10,028 nt of DNA from Clostridia bacterium (GTDB lineage Bacteria; Bacillota; Clostridia; Peptostreptococcales; Anaerovoracaceae): NCBI GenBank assembly GCA_900754805.1, contig CAAEEE010000103.1:1-10028 (forward strand). Reading direction: 5' to 3'. Within the stretch, counting starts at the first letter, position 1. Each line of letters starts with the position of its first letter. Below the pieces are notes generated by a model. It worked only from the letters and a program-made list of their open reading frames with translations, did not search any database and was not told the DNA's origin. Below are positions 1-9,700 of the stretch, in pieces. Position numbers and translations under genes: made by a program.

Positions 1-32
1 GGTAAAAGAGTAACAGGTGAAAGGAAAAAAGT

Positions 33-653
33 ATGAAAGGTAAAAGGAGACTGAAAGTCGTTTTCGCGGTGCTGATTTTAGCAGTCATCGGCATTGCCGC
101 ATATTTAGTATTAACGGCAGAAAGCGGCTGGGAAAAGTATGCTCAGACAGATGAATATGTACAGGTCTGCGACTACAAGAGCATCATACAAGCAGATACC
201 GAAGAAGGCAAAGATAAGGACGAAATATGGATGGAAATCGGTGCATATTCCGAAGTGCTCAAATATCCACAAAAGGAACTGGATGCGCTGAAGCAGAAGA
301 ACCTTGCAGATTACGAGGATTTGGCGAAGAGTGCAGGGTACGATACATTACAGGAGTTTTTAGATAAGGAAATGTCGCTTACAGAGGCACAATTCGATGA
401 AAACTCTGAAAATTTCTGTAAAAATGAGATTGCAGAAAAGCTGGTGCTCTACCGCATTGCGGCACTTGAAAACATCAGCGTAGATAAGCAGGAATACGAA
501 CAATACCTGACGCAGCTCATGGAGATTAACGGTTTCACTGAAGAAAGCTTTAAGGAAGCTTACGGTTGTACCTTTAGCGAATATGCAGAGGAAAACGGCA
601 TGGAAGAGACTTATCTTCAGGAACAAGTAGAAAATCAAATCTTTCAAGAGTAA
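33..653 (+). CDS. Membrane-anchored trigger factor/SurA-like chaperone lacking the PPIase domain
   Basis: This 206-residue protein starts with a basic patch (MKGKRRLK) and a hydrophobic stretch at residues 9-28. No Cys follows at a lipobox position, so it is probably a membrane anchor or uncleaved signal, with the rest outside the membrane. The remainder is acidic and helical. Residues 42-51 (YVQVCDYKSI) resemble the segment preceding the FKBP-type domain in secreted trigger-factor-like proteins of Clostridia. Residues 78-112 (YPQKELDALKQ..., then the YDTLQEFLDK stretch) and 131-203 (EIAEKLVLYRIAALE, ISVDKQEYEQYL) resemble the trigger factor C-terminal chaperone arms. The middle FKBP domain seems absent, joined out at about residues 52-65. 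A ribosome binding site (GAAAGGA, 19-25) sits 7 bases before the ATG. The giant surface-protein gene follows after 52 bases on the same strand, so a shared transcript and a role in folding or export of that protein are plausible but inferred. The gene is surely real; the family call is by motif recognition only. Confidence 0.82.
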   Translation: MKGKRRLKVVFAVLILAVIGIAAYLVLTAESGWEKYAQTDEYVQVCDYKSIIQADTEEGKDKDEIWMEIGAYSEVLKYPQKELDALKQKNLADYEDLAKSAGYDTLQEFLDKEMSLTEAQFDENSENFCKNEIAEKLVLYRIAALENISVDKQEYEQYLTQLMEINGFTEESFKEAYGCTFSEYAEENGMEETYLQEQVENQIFQE

Positions 654-690
654 AAGAAAGAGTTTATAAAATAGATTTAAAAAGAGTGTT

Positions 691-699
691 AAGGAAGAG
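691..699 (+). promoter_or_regulatory. Ribosome binding site of the giant surface-protein gene
   Basis: The purine-rich AAGGAAGAG lies 6 bases before the ATG at 706 and 12 bases before the in-frame ATG at 712, which favours 706 as the start. The 52-base gap from the previous stop (654-705) is A-rich and shows no hairpin plus T-run. It therefore gives no sign of a terminator, and I see no convincing -35/-10 pair of its own. Co-transcription with the upstream gene is the simplest reading. Confidence 0.6.
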
Positions 700-705
700 A
701 AAAAA

Positions 706-795
706 ATGAAGATGAACAAAAATCTTTCGCGGGCATTTGCCATCATGATCAGTTTCATCATGGTGGTGAGCACGCTGAATATCAGCGCATATGCA
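706..795 (+). other. Sec signal peptide of the giant surface protein
   Basis: Residues 1-30 show a basic start (MKMNKNLSR), a hydrophobic core (about residues 10-24, AFAIMISFIMVVSTL) and an A-x-A cleavage signal at residues 28-30 (AYA), followed by acidic DDE. Cleavage after Ala30 is predicted. No YSIRK-type motif is present, so nothing points to septal targeting. If translation began at the ATG of 712, the signal would be two residues shorter and still functional. Confidence 0.85.
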
Positions 796-3700
796 GACGA
801 TGAGCTCGTCACGCAGGGCGTGAATAAGGGAATAACGATAGAAATGACAGCTGTCGATGCGCGGGGTCAAGCCGCTAAACCGAACGGGACAGCGGAGACT
901 ATTAGTATGGGTGAAAGTGGATATTTTCGCCTAAAGGCAGAAAACGCTTCCGTTGAGCAGCAAACAGTAAATGTTTGGATTAAATTACCGGAGGTATTGT
1001 TTGCAGAAGAGGAAGGCGGCAAAGAAACCCGTTATCTTACGGATTTTAAAGATTCAACAACGCTTTCAACATCGGATAATATCCAGATTGAACTTGTAAA
1101 AGAAGGGGAAGAACATTATCTGCAATTTGCTTTCTCAGAGGGATCGATAGTGCAGCACTCTTTCCCGGTAGCATTCACGAACGGAGTGACGGAATCAGGC
1201 AAGAGAGTAGAGATAAACGCTAGTGATATTGAGGTTGTTACAGAATCAAGTACGACACCGGTTGAAAAAAGCGGCGGCACATTGGTGTTTGCCGCAGATT
1301 TTGATTGGGAAAATGTAAGCTTATCTTCTGCTCCGAATGAAGTGTCTGTCAGCAAAGGAACCTTTAAAGAGGAGATTACCTATACAATTAACAATACGAG
1401 CAAGAATCGGGATCATTCCGGAGCGATTTTCACGAAGGAGTATACCGTCGCTGAGACAATCACACTGCCGGAATATGTAGATTTTCCGGAGGGGACAGAC
1501 GTTTCTGTAATCAAAAATGCGGACGGAAGTTATTCGATTAAGGTTGGAGATACAATCGTTGCCGTGATTAGCGGCAACGATACATTTTCTATTCTTGATG
1601 ATGAAGAAAATAAACCAACTATTGACGGAAAAACCTTAAAGTTCACGATCAAATGTGAAAATAGCGTGGATTCTGAAGGTGAATATACGGAAGTTAAGAA
1701 TCCGGAATATAAAGTTATCTTAAAAAACTTAAAAACGGCTGAATCAGGGACGATTAGAGACTATTATAAGAATGGCGGTGTACAGCTTAAAATTACGAAT
1801 GATACGGTATTTACAGCGACACCATTTTTCGGTGAACCTGTGACAAGCACAGCAAATGCTGAAACAATTATCAGCGACCCGGCAGAAGCATGGTCTGTGC
1901 GTAAAGAAAGTAATCATCCGTACATTGCTCCTAATGAAACTATTCAATATAGAATAACGATTACAAATGAGTCCGAGTTTGATTTAGTGAAGAAAGGCTT
2001 CACAATAAACGACGAACTTTCCGAGTATTTAAGATACACGAGCGGAAGTGCGGTAATTAGCGGATATGATGAAAACGGAAATGCGTTTACAGAAAAAATT
2101 AGTGATGAAGCATTTTCAAACGGCAAATTGGATTACAGCAAGGAGATGTTGATTCCTAAGGGCGGCAAGGTCGTCCTGACTTTTGATGCCATCGTTTCTT
2201 CGACATCCTCGAAAGGGAATGGTGGGCTGCGAGATGGATATATAATCAAGAATGCAGCAGTTGTCAGTGCAGACGGAATCTCAAGGAGCTCAAACGAAAC
2301 AGAGGACAAATATACTTCCGGCACACCGCAGCGTACAATCAAAAAAGAAGCTAAAATGGTAGACGATAAAGCGGTGATAAATGGCAATTTTGTGCTGTAT
2401 ACGATCACGCTGGGAAATAACAGTGCTTTGCCGCTTCCGTTTACACTGACAGATATACTGCCACAGTATATTGATGCGGATACGATTACGGATGTGCAGA
2501 TAAAATATACGAAGAACGGTAAAATCGGAAAAGCAGAAAGCATCGGCTGGAAATTATCGAGCGATAAAACGCAGATCGTTTTTAATACTATCACGCTTAG
2601 CAAGAACGCGAATAATAAAGGATGGCAGGCAATCATTACTTTCAAAGCAAAGATTACAGGCCTTAACGACTCAGTATCGGGAACACAAATTATCAATAAA
2701 GCACTCGTTCCGGAGTTTAGCGGCAGCATCGCAGGACGATATACAACGATGCCTGCTATCAGCGATACTGCAATTTTGACAAGTGAGGAACGCGGGCCGA
2801 AGCTGAGTATCCAAAAAACAGTCGGAGGAAGTCCAAGCGCGGTAGACAGCGACAAGAAAATATATTCCATTCCATATAAGATAAATGCAAAAAATCTCGG
2901 CACGGATGATCCGATTACGCAAGAAGATATTACTGCGGGCAAGACAACAATTGTAGACATTATGCAAGGCGGTCTGATGCCTGAAATTTCGCCGGGAGAA
3001 ACAGGAACGATACAGGGTCAGTATGTAAGTGGGACACTTTCTAAAAGTATTCCCGGCGAATACGAGAGGGTTACTGCAGAGGACGGTAAGACAAACTATA
3101 TAATCAAATGGAAAATTGATGAGATATATTATGAAAAGGATGGAGATCTTTATCAGGAGGGTACAATATCATATAACGGCTATATTGATACTACAACGAC
3201 AAAATTCTCTGATGCTTTAAATGTCGCCGGTCTTCAGGGGGGACGACTTTCCTCGACGAAGTATCCGACACTTAAACCAACGATCAGTAAAAGAATTTAT
3301 TCGATCAATGGCAAGAGAACTTCGGGAAACGCAGAAAAATCGTGTGAAGTGCGTTCCGGAGACAAGATTGTTTACGAAATTAAGGCGGCAAATAAAGGAA
3401 GTTACGATGCGGTAAAATGCGTGATTACCGACCAGCTTCCGGGCTGTATTCAGATAAACGGCAGCACCTACTATAACGAGGATAACGTTAAAATCAGTCT
3501 GTTTCGAGATGGCAAGAATGAAGATAGCATCGGGGATTTCACCTTTGGCTATACGAATGGTACTTTAATATGGAGAAACGTCACTATTGGAGCAAACAGC
3601 GAATTGACAATCCGAGTAGAAATTCAGTATCCAAAGGGAAAGGATTTTTCAAAATATTTTCTTCAAACGGGAGAAACCGAGATAACAAAATATAATACGG

Positions 3701-6700
3701 TTACACTCAATTATGACGAACAAGAATGCGGAAAAGCCTCTGTCGAGCACCAGATGAAGAGAACCGTACTCAATATACAGAAGAGTGTCAACACGAACAA
3801 GGTCCTGCAAACCGGAGAGTCTGCTATATTTACTCTTTCAGGCTTCGGAACACAGGCAGGCGTATATAACTACAGAGTCTTGGATCTGCTGGACGACATT
3901 GCGCGTCTGGGCGATTTAAGCGAATTGAATACAGGAGCCTTTGATGGGATAAGTAAATATATCCTAACCTTGACATACGATAAAAAGGATGAAAATGGCG
4001 AATACAAGCAGAAGTCTGTTACCTACAGCGGAGAACAGGTGCAGTCAAATCAAACCCTCTCCGCAAAGAGCCTAAAGTTAGAAAACGATACTTCCGCGAA
4101 GGTTATTTCCGTGGAATGGAATTTTGAGGGCGGAGATTATGTACCATATTTGGACATTTTATCGAATCCTACATTAAAAATGACAGTTCCGAAAGGTAAT
4201 ACTCCGGGAAGTGGACGGAATAAAGCGACTGTATACTATGATGAGAGCTCTGCGGAAGCAACTGCAGGAATGCGTGCAGTAAACGGAAATGCGATAAAGA
4301 AGACAGCAGAGGTAGGCAGCAAAAAAGCAGAGAATGATACGAATCCAATTAAGTCGGGCGATGAGGTTACATTCAGAATCGAGTATAAAAATATCAGCAA
4401 TACAATAGCGCGAATTGATGGTTCGCATCCAATTACAGATAGACTTGCAACAAAGGGTCTTAGCGCAAGGGATGAATATTCACTGTCAGCTACGCTGTTT
4501 GACGCGGAGGGAAATAAGGCAGAAACACAAGGTATCATTTATGCAAACGGAGAAAGATTCCTTAGACTTACGCAAAACGATATTTCATCCAATACAGCAA
4601 AAGTAATTACCTTTACTTATTTAAAAGAGGACGGTACTGCCTTTGAAATACCTGCGGAATATACACTTAAAATTTCCTATTCGGTTGTTGCAAGCGATGA
4701 TTTTGCAAACAGCCAGTTAGATAAAAATAAAGGAAAAGCGAGAGAAGACTGGGAAGCGGCCGGATATGGGAACACGTATATGATCCATAACGAAGTCAGC
4801 GTAGAAGCGAGCGGTCAAACGGTCAAAGCCGAAACAGGCTGGTACTATCAGAAGGGCGCAAATCGTCTGAAGATGCAGAAGAGCGTGAGTGGATTAGGAT
4901 TTTTACAGATAAATGATCCAAATAGAGCACTGGCAGATGTTTATTTCCAAATAAGCAAGCCAAGCACTGATCAAGAGGCAAATGCAGAAAAATTGAATAA
5001 CCTGAACAAGGACTTAAATATCTGGGAATATGAGTATGGAAACTGGACGTGTTCTTCCATAACCGGACAGAGAGATGCGCGACCAAATATAAATGTAATT
5101 AAATATACCGTCGCAATAGAAAATGATATAAACAGTGCAGAAAACTTGAGTATTGCGAGTATAGCGGATGCGCTTCCGTCGAACTGGAAAACAGGGTGCA
5201 TTGGACATTATGGGGGGTATCATCATAATATTAGCAGTCCTGTGATTTTGTGGAAAGGAAGCAACGGCTCAGTTGTTACATGGGAAGGAAATCGAACAAG
5301 CGGAACAGGAGTCCCCCAAAACAAGCCAACCGAAGGAACAGTAGGTGTGGAAATAAATTCCGATGGAACGATGCGTAATGGGTATGTAAAATGGAATAAC
5401 TCGAAAAAGCAATTCACGGTAACGACAAGCGAGAATTCCAGCTCTCCGCTTGAATTAAAACCGGGTGAATATTTTGCATTCAGTTATTTCGTTGTTATGA
5501 ATCGCAGATTACCGGATCCTCAAAAATGGAGCAATACAGCAACGCTCAACATTGGACAGACGAATGCAGAATTCGAAGTAAATAATGCGATACGGATGAA
5601 GAGTAATACTGCAAGCAGCGTAACTGCAAAGCGAAACGACGGCGATTGTATAAAAAAATCCGCAACAGCTTTCTCGAGCACGGTAGACATCTATTCGCTC
5701 GGGAACAGAGTCGGCATTAAGAAATCGTCTGCCGGAGTTTATTCTGCTGCAAAATACAGCGGATCATTCTCCGCGGCTACGACGCTTAGCGACATTACCA
5801 CGATTGATGAAGCAGACAAGACAGCGGCGAGCAGTGATAAGGTATATGCTGCGATTGATACTGCGAGCAAGAAAGTATCTTTTAATGACATTGTAGAATG
5901 GCAGATACAGGTTACCAATCAAGGAAGCGCGCAGACGACGCGTATTACAGATGAACTGCCATATCCGTATAGAGCAATTACGGATGGAAGCGCGGTGATG
6001 CAGAAATATAATACTGAAACCAAAGAATGGGAAAATGTAGAAGGAACCATTGAAGAGGTTGGAACTGCATTTGGAGGAGTTTCACAGAAAATAACGGCAG
6101 ACCTTACACTTGCAGCGGGAAGCACGACGAAACTGCGCGTACTCGCTAGATATACCGGTGAGGAAAGCGGAAAATATTTTAGCAGAAATTACAGAAATAA
6201 TGCGAAACTTGAGGCCATTGATGCGGACGGAAATACACTCGAAATCAGCGGTGTTGTTGAAGGGACTGCACAGCGTGAAGGCACTAAAATCATGGCGGTT
6301 ACGACCTATGACTATGTGTACCCGACCATCGGCGCGGAAACCTCTTCCGTAAAAGCAATTACCAATGCGGCAGGAAAGACTGCAAGAGGTGATGCGAACC
6401 TTAATGCAGGTGAGCTGAACTATGTGACAACTCCATCGGCTGGAGACTCCGCGAAGTACACATTGCGAGTAAATAACGACAGCGGAAGTACGCTGAAAAA
6501 CTTTGTTCTGATTGATAAACTTCCGCAAATCGGAGATACCGGATCACTCGATACGACTACCGGAAGACAAAGTGAATTTTCTGTCGGACTTGCAGATGTA
6601 CCGGGAGTACGGGTTTTGATTGGAAATAAGAATTCAGACGAAACAACGGACGTAACCGAAAATGTGAATGTAAGTTATAAGACGGTCGAGGCAAGCGATG

Positions 6701-9700
6701 ATTTCACCGCTACCGAATGGAGCGGCAGCGGCAGCGGTTGGATCAGCGCGCCGGCTGCGGTGGACAGCGGTAAGACGACAGCTATTCGCATAAATCTCAG
6801 TGGCGTAGAAATTTTGAAAGACCAGTATATTTCTGTTGTATATAATGCGAAGGTCGGTGACGATGCGCAGCTTGGCCGGATTGCATGGAACTCGTTCGGT
6901 TATGCGTATACTTCTGCACTGGACGAAAACATCAGACTTTATGCGGAACCTGCGAAAGTAGGAATTAAAATCTCAGGAAAAGAAATTGCTATTAAAAAGG
7001 TTTGGGAAGATGTCGTTTCTGCTTCGCGTCCTTCCTTATCAGATGGATTAACAATAAGAGTTATCGGAAAGAATCAAGACGACGAAATAAAATTCGATAA
7101 AACTTATACCGGAGCAGAAATCACATGGACGCAAGGAACAGATAAAAACGTCTGGAATGCAGTAATCAGTGGACTTCCGATTCAGATTGACGAGCAGCCG
7201 CTTACATATAGTGTAGAGGAGATTAGTCCGACAGGCTATAAGCAAAAAGGCGAAATCGTGGATGCAACTGATCCGGACGGATTACAGCAGTTTGTCATTA
7301 CAAATACACAGACGAAAGAAATCAGCGGACTGAAGATTTGGAATGATGGAAAGACAAGCCATGCAACGCCACCACAACTGAAGCTGTCTAAGTTTATAAA
7401 CAACGATTGGGCTGTGGTTGACTTAGAGGCTGAAGGCGTAACCCTTAAATGGGAGGATGCGACGCTTGAGGAGGCAAAAAAGGCAGGCTTCAGTGCGGGA
7501 ACCGATGGCATCAAACATGTTCAGAAATATACTTTTGAGAACTTAGCCTATGAATATATATATAGGGTAGAGGAAGATGCTCCGGATGGTTATAAAAGTG
7601 ATGACAATGGAAAGAATTTTACAAACACACTTTTGACCAACATCGGCATTTCCAAGAAATGGAAAGATGGAAATCGTGCTGATAGACCAACTTCAGTCAG
7701 CATAAATCTTTTAGCTGACGGAGTCATCCTAAAGGAAGCGGCACTTAGCATTGCAAACAACTGGACGACGCAATTTAAGAATCTTCCGGTATATACTGAA
7801 GCAGGAAGAAAGATTGTATACACGGTTGAAGAAACAAACAATGATGAGTATACTGCTACCACAGAAATGACAGAAACCGAAGGGCAGATAAATTTCGTTG
7901 TGACGAATACTTTGTCAGCCAGTGTGAACATTTCGGGACAAAAATATTGGTATGACAATGCTGATGAATACAGAGACAGACCAACTGCGATTACTTTACA
8001 GATTCTTCAAGACGGCATCGTATTTAAAACGATTCAGGTCGAAGCTGACTGGAGATTTACAGTAAATGGACTTCCACGCTATGATGAAAACGGAGTAGAG
8101 CATGAATACACGATAAAGGAAGTGCCAATTGCTCGGTATACGCAGACTATTGAAAAACCTGTAGAGACAATCGATGAAGCAGGAAATAAAAACCTGAGCT
8201 TTAAAATCAACAATACATACAAAAAACCTGACTCGAAAAGTATCTCCTTAGAATTCTGGAAATCTTTCGTAGATGAAACGGGCACATCGCTTCCGATTAA
8301 GAAAGATGATTTTGAATTTGAAGTAACCTATACAAATTACGAGGGAGAAAAGATAACGCAGGTTGTAAAAAATGAAGCAAGCGGTGAGGATAAGAAAGCA
8401 AAAGTTTACTTTACTCGCGAGGGTATTTCTGAACCGGGGTCTTATACTTTCACAATCTCCGAAATAAAGCCTTCCTCTGTATATATTAAACCGGTGAACA
8501 CAAACATTACCGCTACGGTAGTCGTTGATCGTTTGGAGGATGAATTAGTAGTCGGACAGCCTGTGTATACTCGCACACAAATGACGAAAGACGAAAAAGG
8601 CGCAGACCGGGTTGTAACGGACAATCAGAATGAATTCAAGAATATTCTTGAAACACCGGAGCCGGTTACAATTCGTCCGGTCCTGAAGAAAGTGCTTATC
8701 GGAGGCGATCTTGCAAAAAAAGAGTTCAAATTTGAGCTTATAGATGCAGAGGGCAATCCGGCCGAAACTGATGTAACAGCAGGTGCAGACGGTACAATTA
8801 ACTTCAGTGAGCTCAAATTTACAGAAGAAGGGACCTATAGGTATACAATCAGAGAAATTCCGGGAACAGATACGGATATTAAATATGATAACAGAGAAAT
8901 CAATTTAACCGTCTTTGTAACACCGAGTGACGGCACGGACTTGAAACTGGAAGCTGAAACCGTTTATACCCGTGACGGAGAAATTCTCACAGAAGCACAG
9001 CCGACAATCACAAACATTCAGTATGCGGAAATTTCGGAAGAACTGAGCCTGTATAAAAAGATTAAGGATGGTGCGAAAGCACTGAAGACAGAACAGTTCG
9101 AATTTGAATTGTATGATGAGGCGGATCTGAATACACCGATTGCCACTGCGAAAAACGATGCGAATGGCAAGGTAACATTCGCAGGCATTGATGCTTTGAA
9201 GTATAACTATGCAGACGCAGACAAGACCTTTACATATATAATAAAGGAAAAGGCAGGAAACCTTGCAGGATATGGCTATTCAAATGAAGAAATAACTGCG
9301 AAAGTGACGGTAACTGCGGGAGCGGATAATAAGCTTCACACCACGGTAATATATGAGCAAGATGGAGCAGAGACAAACAATCCTGCGATTACAAATACTT
9401 ACACGAAGCCGGATTCGACTACGGCACAGCTTGGTGTAAACAAGTCGTATTTTGACATCACAGGCGGAGGCAGTGTTCCAAAGGCAATCGCACAAGATCA
9501 GTTCACTTTCGTGCTGGCAGCACAGAACGGCGCACCGATGCCGGCAGAAACCGATGCAGGAAATGCTGCGCAGAAGACGGTGAAGACCCCTGCGGCAGCA
9601 AACGGAAGTACGCTTGTAAACTTCGGGGACATCTCCTATACTGCAGAAGGAACTTACACTTATACGATTACAGAGCTTGCCGTGGATAATCCAAGTATTG

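Noticed and set aside
1..36. Possible tail of an upstream gene ending at TGA 34-36, overlapping the ATG at 33
   Set aside because: Frame 1 is open from the window edge to TGA 34-36, which would give a coupled ATGA junction. Only eleven codons are visible and the stretch is also explained as leader and ribosome binding site, so I do not call a gene.
654..705. Terminator or separate promoter between the two genes
   Set aside because: The 52 bases contain no inverted repeat with a T-run. The AT-rich stretch (ttataaaat, 663-671) resembles a -10 box, but no -35 partner at proper spacing stands out.
360..870. Two reverse-strand open frames (360-812 and 664-870) spanning the gene junction
   Set aside because: They are antisense to the chaperone-like gene and the start of the adhesin gene. 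The protein is a low-complexity Phe/Leu run arising from A-rich coding on the other strand, and no ribosome binding site fits.
2133..2960. Reverse-strand open frame of 275 codons
   Set aside because: It lies wholly antisense to the giant gene, whose frame carries clear domain patterns here (TDILP and the strands around it). The reverse translation is a hydrophobic, Ser/Leu/Val-rich string without a recognisable domain, as expected from the complement of Glu/Lys/Thr-rich codons.
3221..3415. Forward open frame in another phase (also 4415-4606 and 6110-6352)
   Set aside because: These are Arg/Lys-rich out-of-frame readings inside the giant gene, with no domain pattern and no reason to expect nested translation.
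6520..6545. LPQIGDTG as a sortase signal
   Set aside because: It does not fit LPxTG, lies in mid-protein within the I-D-K-L-P turn of a D2-like unit, and is not followed by a membrane segment and basic tail.
6082..8816. Several reverse-strand open frames of 60-148 codons, such as 6082-6528, 7236-7514 and 7590-7958
   Set aside because: All overlap well-supported D2-type, Cna B and pilin-type domains in the forward frame, and none has a recognisable product.
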